A stretch of DNA of 64,000 nt from Lepidostoma basale (GCA_022606425.2 JAHDVF020001225.1:372001-436000), one strand, 5' to 3'. Counted from the stretch's first letter, positions 29,690 to 39,813 are shown. Notes: generated by a model from the letters alone, not told the origin. Translations and numbers: made by a program.

Positions 29690-29800
29690 TTTTTTATATA
29701 AGTAATAATTATACTGTTAAAATGTATACACTGAGAAAGGGCTGTGTCCCGAAACATGTTTGTGAAAAGTGCAAAAAAGTTTAACTACCATGTTTTAAAA
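29690..29800 (+). repeat. S repeat with hammerhead-like module
   Basis: Module 29731-29760: CTGAGAA, A, GGG/CCC stem, GAAAC, ATGTT. Flanks TACA and TGTG pair with one wobble. Surrounded by AT-rich S-type sequence. Confidence 0.5.
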
Positions 29801-29936
29801 AAAAAATTATAAATAATTTTGAGAAAAATTAAAACATTAAAATTAGGAATCTTTGAGTTTATGCAACATTTTGAACGTATACAAATTCTTATAGACAAAT
29901 ACTGGATTTTACCCATTTCGGATATTTTTTTTATAA

Positions 29937-30215
29937 GGATTAATTTTATCTCAATAGAGACGAAGATGTAAATTGTTTAATGGGAACAGAATATGGTGGC
30001 CGAGGCGCTTACAGGACTTATGACCTGTCATTAGTTGGGTTGAGCGATCGCTTTATGTTTAACAACATTCCCCATTCCGCCCTTCTTACGACCACCACGT
30101 CTGACAAATTTTTGGAAGTTGTATATATGCTAGGATGCTGCGCATATCTTCACATTTTTTAGTTCACTCTACACTAGCATCATCTATTAGGTTTATGGTC
30201 TGAAAGCAATTTAAC
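29937..30215 (+). repeat. Q repeat
   Basis: TTTTATCTCAATAGAGACGA, ATATGGTGGCCGAGGCGC, GACTTATGACCTGTCATTAG, AACATTCCCCATTCCGCC, CTACACTAGCATCATCTATT. The upstream 29860-29936 block (GTATACAAATTCTTATAGAC, ACTGGATTTTACCCAT) also precedes the Q copy at 29511. Confidence 0.7.
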
Positions 30216-30588
30216 TTTAACACTACAAACTTTTTACCCAGTATATCGGGATAATGGTAAATCACACATATCACGTTGTATAATTTTGCCATTTAGGCCT
30301 ACGGGCATAACTTTGAATGCATCCGATAGCAGATGCAGAAATCTCTCGTGTACTACGGGTGCAGGCAGCATCCGTAATCTGATTGGATGAGAGTATCTCG
30401 AATCAATTACCGTCCGTTATGAGATTTCAATCCCCGCTGGCTTATACGAGAATTGATTCATGTTAGAGATTCTGTATTGGTCCATGCAATCATGACGAAA
30501 AATATTTACTTAGACAAAAACAACATATACATCTTGTTAAGTATATAATCAATCGTTAATAAATGATTTGCTAAATTATTGTAATATA
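30216..30588. other. Unrecognised single-copy-looking sequence
   Basis: Balanced composition (TTAGGCCTACGGGCATAA, GGGTGCAGGCAGCATCCG) without long frames. No repeat seen elsewhere in the window. Possible host non-coding DNA. Confidence 0.35.
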
Positions 30589-30590
30589 TA

Positions 30591-30845
30591 TCGCACGTTG
30601 AAAACAAAAGTGACACTATACAAAATTCTCAATTTTTCAGTACGGTCATTTAAAGTTTTGCCTGCTTATTAACCTAATTAAAATCAACTAGATTCTGATG
30701 GAATAATATCTAAACTAATATATAAAACAACAATATTAGATATATTTCTACTCACAGTCAAGTTATTGACCTCACAAAAACTTTAAATGACCGTACTGAA
30801 AAATTGAGATTTTTGTATAGTGTCACTTTTGTTTTCAACGTGCGA
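30591..30845. mobile_element. MITE with ~70-bp TIRs, TA-flanked
   Basis: Inverted arms 30591-30660 and 30775-30845: TCGCACGTTGAAAACAAAAG against CTTTTGTTTTCAACGTGCGA, nearly perfect over 70 bp. Flanked by TA (30589-30590, 30846-30847), as expected for the Tc1/mariner superfamily. No coding capacity. Confidence 0.75.
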
Positions 30846-30847
30846 TA

Positions 30848-31630
30848 TGTCGCCGCCACCTAGTTAAATACGCCGCTCAATTGAACGGCTAGGCTGATAA
30901 TGAAATGGCGGCCGATAGTTGAATAAATTAAGATAGCTTAACGTTTTAGTTCTAATTTTTACCACTGCAGCGCTAGCAGTCATCTAACAAATTTCAACTG
31001 TCAGTCGGCATTCAACAACATGTGTTGTTGTAAAAAGTAACACGATTTTAAACAAAAAAGAGAGATAGTATTATTTAAAAAAAACTAACTCTAACCTTAA
31101 GGTTCGATTCTCGGTGAAATCAATAATAATTAAAAAAGTGTTTTTTTTCTGAAGCCTGGGTGATTGTGATGTAATTCCTCTCTGTAATTGGGTCTTCCGG
31201 TTTGCTGAGGTGGTTAAAGTAAAATACAATAAAATAGAAATAAAAGTTATGTTTTTATAAACACGCTATGCGTCAATATGAACATTATAACCGTACAGGC
31301 GCTAAGCCAATGTCAAAATTCGTACGGTAGTAAAGAAGAACTGTACGTTTAGGAAAGAGTTAGTTTTTTTTTAATAATACATCCCACATCCCCTATACGC
31401 ATGCTCTCTCTCTTTTTTGTTTGAAAATCGTGTTACTTTTTACAACAACACACGTTATCGAATGCCGACTGACAGTTGAACATAATATTGCGAGATGACT
31501 GCTAGCGTTGCAGTGGTAAAAATTAGAACTAAAACGTTGAGCTATCTTAATTTATTCAACTACCGGCCGCCATTTCATTATCAGCCTAGCCGTTCAATTG
31601 AGCGGCGTATTTAACTATGTGGCGGCGACA
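30848..31630. mobile_element. Long-TIR MITE / fold-back, TA-flanked
   Basis: Arms of about 225 bp (30848-31070 and 31410-31630) are inverted copies: TGTCGCCGCCACCTAGTTAA against its reverse, then GGCTAGGCTGATAATGAAAT and AGTAACACGATTTT near the inner ends. TA on both sides (30846-30847, 31631-31632). The 340-bp centre is unrelated and non-coding (one AAGGTTCGATTCTCGG tRNA-like patch near 31100). Its left TA is also the right TA of the preceding MITE. Confidence 0.75.
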
Positions 31631-31636
31631 TATATA

Positions 31637-31870
31637 AAGGAAGGCAAAATCTACAAGACATGCATACGTCCTATAACGACATATGGAATAGAAACGAGAG
31701 CTGACACCATCAGAACAAAAAGTCTCCTAAGAATCATAGAAATGAAGACTCTCCGATCCGTTGCGAAAACGACACTCCGAGACAGAGTGAGAAATTCTGA
31801 AATAAGAAAGATCTGCAACGTGGAAGATGTAGTGCGATGGGGAAGACTGAGAAGACGCTACTAGAAGAGA
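31637..31870 (+). pseudogene. LINE-B RT fragment
   Basis: KIYKTCIRPITTYGIETRAD, TIRTKSLLRIIEMKTL, RDRVRNSEIRKICNVEDV, VRWGRLRRRY then a stop at 31861. It starts directly at the MITE end. It belongs to the same sub-branch as 59943-60346 (NSEIRKICNVEDVVRWGRL). 3' end lost. Confidence 0.75.
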
Positions 31871-31950
31871 GCATGTTCTGAATGAGTGAGAACGTTACAA
31901 ACGCAATATTCAATCACCCATCTTTAAAAAAATTCATTTGTTAATAAAAT

Positions 31951-32165
31951 TCTTCTTCTTTCTTCTTCTTCTTCTTTTGATAGATCTGACGATCTGTGAC
32001 ACAGAAATCATATCTCGTCGGATGATGAGATCCAGCTGTCCCTCCATCTCTTAGGCGGTCTTCCAGGTGGGCGGTGTCCGGAAGGGATTTCATAGGCGGC
32101 TGTATATGCGAGTCTGTCACCATCCATTCGGGCTACATGGTCCCTCCAGTATCTTCTTCTGGATC
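31951..32165 (-). pseudogene. LINE-B 3' end
   Basis: CTT-repeat tail (31953-31976), then minus-strand RLRDGGTAGSHHPTR-type end, PPPGRPPKR region in another frame and KKILEGPCSPNG-like sequence. It is in the opposite orientation to the copy 80 bp upstream. Confidence 0.7.
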
Positions 32166-32332
32166 TACTCTAAATAAATCTACTCTAATAAAATTAAAAT
32201 ACATAATTTATAAACATTCGACTATATTCGTTAAGAAAATATTCGAAATTTAAAATACATAATTTATAAACATTCGATTACTTTATTACTGATAATTATG
32301 CTTATGATAAAATTACGTAATTAAAATAATAA

Positions 32333-32577
32333 AATGACTAACTAAATAACTTACTAACTTACCATCACGCCGTCTCTCCGAAGGGGTAGGCAGAAAGAAT
32401 GGACTGCCACACTTTTCTTGCCTGACATATTTCTCTCGCTTCCTCAACAATCATACATCGTGTCATGCAAGGGCGTCGATATCTCTGACTACTCACATAG
32501 CCGACATGCAAATTTTGGTTTATTTGATCGTGCCACGTTTTCCTCGGTCTTCCTCTATTTCTGGTTCCATTTACATC
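32333..32577 (-). pseudogene. RTE-1 3' end
   Basis: Plus strand: GACTAACTAAATAACTTAC (degraded tail), hairpin CTCCGAAGGGG, TCTTGCCTGACATATTTC, CGTGCCACGTTTTCCTCGG, to TTCCATTTACATC. 5'-truncated at 32577. Confidence 0.75.
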
Positions 32578-33707
32578 AATTTAAAATAATAAAAATATGT
32601 TTAATTGAAAAATCAGAATTATTTGTTAACAAGTTCTGATTAGAATATGCATATTTTTAAATACGAAATTTAACACATAATACATAATACATTTTAAACA
32701 TGTCTAGAAAAATATATTCAAAAGTTTTTATAAAAGCAAGATTATTTCGGAATTCATAATGATATCGTCTAAAAATAATTATATATATATTTTTTTTTAA
32801 TTAACTAAGTCATTATTTTGCTTTTATATCATGACAGTGGAGATGAGTCAAAATAAAAAACCTTTGGCGTTTTCTTACAAAGATGGCTGACTCCAGATGA
32901 TGGGAAATGGCAAAGGAAAAGAAGAGAGAAGAAACGTTTTCATTCATTCATATTCATTCGGTATTTGGTAATCGATATTATTAAATATTTTTTTGCACAT
33001 TCTTTTTAGCGATTTCTACGGCATTTATCATTTTTAGCTAGCTCCAAAGTTTACTTTATACGTACAAAAATACGAAATGAAATATGTTAGTTTTAATATT
33101 AGATAAAAGCAATCTGAATCGTTTGAAAGTGTTGAATAAAAGATGTATGAAAGTTGTGCAGGAACCATCTGTGGAGTAAGTTTCCTCGGATGTTCTAGTA
33201 ATGAGATTCCATTACCAATATGGAATCCATACATCTTGTACGTATGGCGGCTAGTGTCTAGGTGAGTTACTATGAATTATCCCTAACGATAGCAGATCTC
33301 GGGTGCCCGGTGTGGGCTGGAGATAATATACAGACTACGTTCTGTTTCATTCATAAAACAAGAGCAAATGTGCAACCAATGTTTTACAAATAAATCGTTT
33401 ACAAGTAATTTGATCAGCTTTTTACAAGTACCTTAATCAGATTTCAGAAAAGAATGATTTGTAAATTAATATGGTGACAAAACTGTTTACTTTGGAATAC
33501 TATTATGATACCGCAATTTATTAAAAATAATATTAATTTTTTAACTCATACTCTATTTTTTCTTTGGATAAATTATTTCGTGATATTTTCAAAACTCTCC
33601 CTGATTTTCTGTTTCAAGCCGAGAATTTATATATTTCTTCATTTCACTCTCCAATTATTATGTGTGTAGTAAATATTATAGATATATTATCATAGTAATT
33701 TATATTT
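32578..33707. other. No recognisable gene, 1.1 kb
   Basis: AT-rich. 33180-33340 is less AT-rich and has CTAG then GTGAGT (33258-33267), a good splice-donor consensus, beside a 66-codon minus frame (33034-33234). Neither is convincing alone. Confidence 0.35.
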
Positions 33708-33905
33708 AACAACAACAACAACAAACCATCACGCCGTTTCCCCGTAGGGGTAGGCAGAGAGAATGGACCGCCACACTACTCTATCCTGGCACATCTCTCT
33801 AGCTTCCTCCACATTCATACATCGAGTCATACACGCACGTCGATTCTTCCGGCTTCTGACATGACCAACCTTTAATATTTGATTAATTTGGTCATGCCAT
33901 GAATT
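33708..33905 (-). pseudogene. RTE-1b 3' end
   Basis: Plus strand: ACAACAACAACAACAAACC tail (33711-33729), hairpin CCCCGTAGGGG, GGACCGCCACACTACTCTAT, CATACACGCACGTCGATTC, to TTGGTCATGCCATGAAT. A clean, young-looking 3' end; 5'-truncated. Confidence 0.75.
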
Positions 33906-34239
33906 TTAATGTAATTTTTACTTGCCGTAATTTGTTATTTGCTCGATTGTTTAGTTTAGTTAGTTTTAAGTAATTCTATGTATATTTTTTTACAATCTAC
34001 AATAAATATATTTCCTGTTTATAATAATGTATAAAAAATTCATGTCATAAATAGTGGGGTATCAGTAATGAGAGTCCTCTCAAGATACTCCCATATTAAA
34101 TCGTATAAATAAATAATAAAAAATAAAAAAAAGACAACGATTGTATTTTATCAAATCTCTTTACAAAATAATAACTTATCTTACGATGTTTTTCGTGAAA
34201 CATTTTTATAATTATTACGAATGAAATCGTCTGTTTTCT
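33906..34239. other. No gene seen
   Basis: AT-rich, with a TAAATAAATAATAAAAAATA low-complexity end. Confidence 0.5.
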
Positions 34240-34860
34240 GAAAGTTTTATTATATTTTATGTGAATGACTTGTTTAAGACTATTATAAGAACGGTAGTCA
34301 CCTACGGCTGTGAGACATGGTTCTTTACGCAGAGAGAGGAAGGCATACTGAAAGTTTTAAAGAGGAAATTCTGAGAAAAATTATTGGACCCACGCTGGAG
34401 GATGGGACTTATAGAATCAAGAGAAAAGTTGAACTTGAAGTACTAATTAACCAGAAAACGGTAAGAGATTCTGTAAGTCTCAACGCCAACGGTGGACTGG
34501 CAATATAGAAAGAATGCCAGAGGGTTGAACACCAAAAATTATATCCAGATGGTTGCCCCGTGAAAAGAGACCAAGAGGCAGACCAAAGAAAAGATGGGCG
34601 GATTGCGTGGAAAAAGATTGGGAGAAAATGGAAGGAGCTGGGGAATGGTGAGAGATGGCCAGGGATAGAAGTCAGTGGAGAACCGTTGTGGAGGAGGCCA
34701 AGTCCCACACCGGGATGTAGCGCCGAGAAATGAATGAATGACATGTTTCGCCTGTCTAAGGCATTATCAAATGTCACTATAAAATGGACGGTTTAATTTA
34801 TTTGAATTATTTAATATGGAGTCTTACATAATTGTTCAAGAAACAATATATTCAGAATGC
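34240..34860. repeat. T fold-back arm interrupted by LINE-F
   Basis: 34240-34275 (GAAAGTTTTATTATATTTTA, TGTGAATGACTTGTTT) and 34736-34860 (GAATGACATGTTTCGCCTGT, AATATGGAGTCTTACATAAT) are the two halves of a T arm, separated by 34276-34735. Confidence 0.65.
34276..34735 (+). pseudogene. LINE-F RT C-terminus nested in T
   Basis: Starts KTIIRTVVTYGCETWFF, then LKVLKRKFLRKIIGPTLEDG, in shifting frames PRGRPKKRWADCVEKDWEKM, ARDRSQWRTVVEEAK. 'YGCETW', 'RKIIGP' and 'GRPKKRW.D' place it among RTE-like RT tails. The tail is ATGAATGA. Probable 13-bp TSD with one mismatch (34263-34275, 34736-34748). Confidence 0.75.
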
Positions 34861-34939
34861 GTTGTTTAAAAAAATTACTGTTTAAAAATTTATACATAAA
34901 GAACTCATTATACCTTGAAAAGAGAGCGACAGATATCAT

Positions 34940-35160
34940 AGAGTTAAATATATAGTAGTATGTTATTCTAAATTAATAGACTGACATCGGATTATGAAAT
35001 ATTATTTTTATTTTTATTTTTTATACACTTTGTATATACAACACTAATATTAAGAAAATAAAACTATATAGACATGTTTCGGACTAACAGTCCTTCTTCA
35101 GTAAAGATACATATTTAAAAATATTATAAATTAGTTTACATGATTTGACAGATGTTATAA
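34940..35160 (-). repeat. S repeat with hammerhead-like module
   Basis: Minus-strand module 35101-35071: CTGAAGA (variable position 7), A, GGAC/GTCC stem around TGTTA, GAAAC, ATGTC. Flanked by AT-rich sequence shared with 47815-48060 (TACACTTTGTATATACAACA-like). Confidence 0.6.
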
Positions 35161-35610
35161 TTTAAAGTTCTTTTTGGGGTTCAAGTAATTACTTATTATA
35201 CAACAAAAGCAATAAATCAAAAATCGGACTTGACGTTAAATTTATTTGATTATTAATAATATTTTCTTTATTTTTAAGAGCTTTTTTACCGTCGCGTTGC
35301 CATGTGGTCAATTGAGTTTCCACTGCCAATTTAAAGTTGATTTTCTTAAAACCTATGGACCCTAATATTATAAAAAAAAATTCAATCCTCCATTGAAGTG
35401 TTCTCAATATTTCGTATTAAAAAAAAAGCAAAAAATTACTTCCTTCATCCCAAAAAAAAATATTTTCTAAGACTGCCCTCACCTTCATTCGTGTTAAGGT
35501 AGAATTTGTTTTGCTAATATTTACAACTATATCAAAAGTGACAAATACTTACTCGCTGTTTTGAACGTATTATAAATTATATGTTTGGCCTTTTTCAATA
35601 GGTACGTAAT

Positions 35611-36610
35611 TGCGGCGTGGGGCGAACGAAACAAGCTTTCCTTCTCCCCTGCCAAGACGTCCGCCATGCTTCTCCGTGGGAATCTAAGCCGTAACAGAAA
35701 CCTGACTATACGGATGAATGAATCTGGCATCAGGTTCAAGAGTTCGCTCAAGTACCTAGGTGTTCAGGTCGACATGTCGCTCTCATTCCTGGGGCATGTA
35801 AAGGCGGTATCTGAGGGGTCCGCGAATCTGTTCATGCAGGTCAGGCGCCTCAGCACTGCGGCGTGGGGCCTTCGGGCGCCGGCGACTCGGTTACTATACA
35901 AAGCCGTGTATGTGCCCCGAATCACGTATGCGGCGGGTGTGTGGTCGGGTCGTCTAGCGGTTCGGACGGTGTCCTCCGCACTGCTGAGGGGCCAACGCGT
36001 GCCCCTCTTAGCTCTGACCAGTGCCTACAGGACTGCCGCCTCGGTGGCGCTTCCGGTAATTGGAGGGGTTCTCCCTGCCGATCTGGAGGTGCTGGAGGCG
36101 GTTGCCAGGAGACGCCTCAAGCGGGGCGAGAGGGTGACCCATCTGGGCCTCACTCTTGACCCTGAGGAGGACGGACTTACAGCCTTGCGCGGAAGGATAA
36201 GGGAGGCTTCCATGTGTGATTGGCAAAAGAGATGGGACGAATCGCCCAGAGGGAGGTGGACCCACTCTTTCTTTCCCTCCTTGAGAAGAAGGATGAGCAG
36301 TGAGTGGATCGCCTTGGATCACCACGTTGTGCAGATGCTCTCGGGCCACGGAAACTTCCATGCCAGGCTCCATGATTTTGGTCTGGTGCCGGACCCGGAG
36401 TGTACGTGCGGCGGGGGGCCCCAGACGGCCTTCCACATCCTCTGGGAGTGTAGTTCCCTGGTGAGCGCGCGGAATCGGATGATAGATGATGTAAAAGTGG
36501 CTGTCCGCCCGGTCTGGAACTCAGATCTGACGGAGAGTCAACATAACTTTGGGTGTTTGAAAGTATTCGTGAGAGCGTGGATTAATGCATTTGCCGAGGC
36601 CGACACTTAG
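35611..36610 (+). pseudogene. R1-a RT C-terminal domain
   Basis: An open frame of about 333 codons with no stop, although 5'-truncated. The listed ATG at 35585 lies in the flanking MITE, so its first eight residues are foreign. Blocks: NKLSFSPAKTSAMLLRG, FKSSLKYLGVQVD, ATRLLYKAVYVPRITYAAGV, LTSAYRTAASVALPVIGG, WDESPRGRWTHSFFP, QMLSGHGNFHARLHDFGL, then the Cys/His cluster CTCGGGPQTAFHILWEC (ECxC...H....C). This is the R1/TRAS-type C-terminal zinc knuckle. The YADD catalytic region is missing. The intact frame suggests a recent insertion. Confidence 0.85.
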
Positions 36611-37252
36611 CCGGCCTCCAAGTATATAAGGATGCTGGGGCTGCTGCTCCTGGATGGAGGGGTTTTTGCGGTTTTTACGGTTGTCTACCCCACCGGAATT
36701 CACCGGAATTTGTGCTGTTTCTTGCCCTCTGAGGGTGCGCTGTTTTCCAGCTGGGAGGGGGAGGTTGCCCCTCTGCGACGGGTCTCGTTCCTCTCCCTGT
36801 TGGCCATAATAATAATTTGTGCAGTGGTTTTATTTATTTATTTAATATTATGAAATGCTTCCTAAACCTCGTCCTTTGTCCTACATGCCAAAAACTGTAC
36901 TCTACGTTATTATTATTATTATTTTTTCCCCATCCCGCATTTGTCTCTTCTGCCTCTCCTGTTCTTCCCGCTGTATATTCCTGCGGTGTATATTTTATCT
37001 TTTATGAAATGTTCATGTATTATATATTTTGCTTATTTATTTATTCAATAAAGTACAGCGGAGCATAGAAGTGAAATTGAGTAGATTAAATGTGGTCTGG
37101 CACCCCTTGTTGTTGCCGTATTTAAATGTAAGTCCCGGATGGACCGGGGACAGGCCCAGGGAGTGTACGAGCGAGGCTGATGAAAGGGCGCCGCTACGCC
37201 CTATAACAGCCTCGGGTATGTGGCGGGAACTTCTATGTTCCTTTATATTAAA
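35611..37252 (+). mobile_element. R1-a: R1-clade non-LTR retrotransposon, 5'-truncated
   Basis: 11-bp TSD AGGTACGTAAT at 35600-35610 and 37253-37263; the uninterrupted site is present in the sister MITE at 55257-55267. It is 1642 bp: coding to 36610, then about 640 bp of 3' untranslated sequence. Clearly more GC-rich (CGGCGTGGGG and similar) than its surroundings. Confidence 0.85.
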
Positions 37253-38000
37253 AGGTACGTAATAATACCGAATGGATGGAAACGCAGCACGCAACTTAAT
37301 AATATCAGAACTGTGAAAATATTAACACTTTACCAAAAGGGACAAATATTAATACGTACTCGTTGTCTTGAACGTAGTATACATTTTGCCTAGGTGCCTT
37401 TATCATACGTAAAATCTCGTAAAGTCTCGCCCGCCGGCTGCGGCGCGGGGACAAGTTTATACTTGGGTGTCCAGTTGCTCGTATGCTGTGACGCATTCCA
37501 TATCAGAAATCGCATGGTTCCAGAAAAAAATTAATAATGATATGTGTTTCAAATAATCCATGTATGTTATAGATATCGATCTATTCCTAATGAAATTCCC
37601 TACAAGATGACATAAACTAAATTTTGATTCATCGAGTCATATGCTTGATATTTAGATAAAGTTAGCGGTAAACTGAATTTACCACATGGGAGCGAGCGTT
37701 TTGTTTTGAACACGGTACGTTAAGGGTTAATTTATAAAATTTCGGGATTGCTCAAAGTCATATTTATATTATTATGGATCGATTATGCTTTTGTTATTAC
37801 AAATATTATTATTCAATTTAACATTCAAAATAATAATTTGAAGTTCTTATTGGGGTTTAGGTAATTGCTTACAACAAAGGAAATAAATCAAAGATTGGAC
37901 TTGACGTTCAATTTATTTGATTATTTTAAAAACATTATTTCTTTTTTAATTTCTGAAATTTCGAGATTGCTCAAAGTTATATTTATATTTCTATTAACAT

Positions 38001-38745
38001 GCAAAATTTCAACGTCAATATAGAAGAAACAGAGTTTTTATTTAAACAGTTAATAATGTTGAAATATCAAAGTGTTTCCGCCAAAACAATGGATTACGAT
38101 AAAATTAAATACAAAATAGAGTGAAACACCTAACGAACGGCAGTAAAGCTGATTGGAGCTTGTCGGTGAAATGGGTTAAGCAAACTTTCATTATTTACGC
38201 TTCGGGGATTAGGTAATCGCAATGAAAGAAAGTTGCCACCAAAGTTTTGATTTATATTCGGGAAGTATTCCTAAGGACTTAATCGTGATCGGTGGGTTTT
38301 ATTAACGGGATTATCCGGGAATTTAAAAGTTAAATCCGTGCCTAGAATTTGTCAAATCTTCTTAAGCAGGTCGTCAGCCAGGATGAGAAGTCAGGGGGGG
38401 TTTTATATCTTGGAAGAAATTTCGCTAAAGGGATTAGAATTGTAATTGGTCATTTGAGTTTACTAGAAAGAGCTTTGATGAATATTAAGACGGAGATAGA
38501 AATTCTGTCCGGGTTGTTGAAGTGAATGTGGACGAGAACGGATTACCCGAGAACTGAATTACTTATTTAAAATAATAGCTTCGTACGGTTATTACAACCA
38601 CTTATATTTATCCGGTGTCCTTTAAGTTGCTGGTTTATTACCGAGATCTTTTGTATGATGATAAGATACATTGGTTATTTCCAAAAATAAGGTTTTTATT
38701 ACTACAGAAACAGTGACACGGAAATCATGTCTATATTGAATAATT
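38001..38745. other. No gene seen
   Basis: 38055-38095 has the reverse TTTCCGCCAAAACAATGG motif. 38100-38560 is of moderate GC, apparently single copy, with no long frame. Nothing else recognised. Confidence 0.4.
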
Positions 38746-38749
38746 AATT

Positions 38750-38830
38750 CGAACGAAAACGGCTGTTTTCTAGAAGTTTTATAATAATTTATGGGAATGA
38801 CAACTTCTAGAAAATAGACGTTTTCATTTG
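38750..38830. repeat. T fold-back, short deletion form
   Basis: ACGGCTGTTTTCTAGAAGTT, TTTATGGGAATGAC, then AACTTCTAGAAAATAGACGT. The central modules are gone, leaving two short arms. Confidence 0.65.
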
Positions 38831-38898
38831 TTTTTTGTAAATGTACACGAATCCTGGATTTCACCCATGGTGGGTGATTAATTCATGAAATTTTGATT

Positions 38899-39415
38899 GT
38901 ATCTCAATAGAGACGAAGATGCAAACCATAAGTATACATTCACAAAACCATACCATAAGTATACATTCACAACAAATATTTGTAATCATTCTGGTCAATT
39001 CTTTGGCATATAGATAGGAGTGATATCTTCAGGCGGCTTCTAAACAATGCGCTAATAGGCGATAGCGTTCACATTGTGTTAATAAAGTAGTCTGCTAAAT
39101 GCTAAAAATAAATCTCCATAGATGGCGTTAGTTTGTGGATTATATAAATTAATTTTAAAAAGATTAACATGTGTAATCAAATCTACATAGATGGCCAATT
39201 GAAACTGACATGTGAAGATAAGTATAGACTTGTAGCATATATACAACCTCCAAAAATTTGTCTTACATGGTCATAAAGAAAATAGGTGGAATGGGGAATG
39301 TTGTAATTACATAAAGCGTACTCTTAACCCAACCAATGACAGGTCATAAGTCCTGTAAACACTTGATCAACCATATTCAGTTTCCAGTTTGCATCTTCGT
39401 CTCTGTTGAGATACA
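38899..39415 (-). repeat. Q repeat with both terminal inverted repeats
   Basis: GTATCTCAATAGAGACGAAG at 38899 and CTTCGTCTCTGTTGAGATAC at 39396-39415 are inverted; the arms extend to 28 bp. In between, on the minus strand, is the full Q order (GACTTATGACCTGTCATTGG, ACATTCCCCATTCCACCT, AACGCCATCTATGGAG, AACACAATGTGAACGC, GCCTGAAGATATC). ACCATAAGTATACATTCAC is duplicated at the left. This is the best evidence that Q is a TIR element. Confidence 0.7.
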
Positions 39416-39453
39416 ATTAAGTTTTCATTTGTATTAATTATGAAAGTCTTTTC

Positions 39454-39630
39454 TTCTTCTTCTTTCTTGTTGTAGATCTATATGGTATGTTCTCCAGAGG
39501 ATTGCTCCTCCTGTGAGGTGGATTCTCAGCTGTCCTTCCATATTTTAAAAGGTCTTCCAAGGGGACGAGTTCTGTGAGGCTGCTTATGTAGTGCAATATA
39601 GAGGAGTCTGGTGGTGTCCATTCTTTGGAC
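39454..39630 (-). pseudogene. LINE-B retrocopy, 177 bp, with TSD
   Basis: 14-bp TSD ATGAAAGTCTTTTC at 39440-39453 and 39631-39644. Tail: CTTCTTCTTTCTTG. The minus-strand content is the last ~45 codons (MSKEWTPPDSSILHYISSL-like in one frame). The target is sequence from a T/Q repeat junction. Confidence 0.8.
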
Positions 39631-39717
39631 ATGAAAGTCTTTTCGTTTTTATAAATTTATTACACAAAAATGTCAAAATGTCATTAGTTCATTAACAATG
39701 CAATGATGTACCTATGT

Positions 39718-39784
39718 AAACTGACTAACCATCCCAGTCTTCCCGAAAGGCTGAGTGAAGATTGCCACACTTTGATTTCCTGAC
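39718..39784 (-). pseudogene. RTE-1 tail fragment
   Basis: Plus strand ACTGACTAACCATCC, TTCCCGAAAGGCTGAG, TTGCCACACTTTGATTTCCT. It is cut off where LINE-B begins. Confidence 0.6.
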
Positions 39785-39813
39785 GTCGGATGATGAGGCC
39801 CAGGTGTGCGGTG

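Larger units (their letters stand above)
35278..37726. mobile_element. piggyBac-like MITE (copy 1) carrying an R1 insertion
   Basis: TTAA flanks at 35274-35277 and 37727-37730. Right end CGTTAAGGG. Subterminal inverted repeats ATGTGGTCAATTGAGTTTC and its partner near 37670. Without the R1-a insert and one TSD copy it is about 785 bp, like copy 2 at 54940-55739 (800 bp). The central GC hairpin is decayed here (37413-37445). Not coding; attribution rests on TTAA targeting. Confidence 0.75.
35163..38000. repeat. Direct duplication of ~170 bp, first unit split by a MITE
   Basis: Unit 1 is 35163-35277 plus 37727-37765; unit 2 is 37843-37995. Shared: GAAGTTCTTATTGGGG-like, ACAACAAA...AATAAATCAAA, GGACTTGACGTT, AATTTATTTGATTATT, then AAATTTC, GGATTGCTCAAAG. 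Unit 2 keeps an intact TTAA (37946-37949) exactly where unit 1 holds the MITE. Confidence 0.75.

Noticed and set aside
33250..33270. Splice donor and host exon
   Set aside because: The consensus GTGAGT exists, but no supporting frame, acceptor or conservation can be shown from sequence alone.
35585..35610. ATG at 35585 as R1-a start
   Set aside because: It lies in the flanking MITE, as the empty copy at 55.2 kb shows.
36008..36436. 142-codon minus ORF over R1-a
   Set aside because: Shadow frame in GC-rich RT coding sequence.
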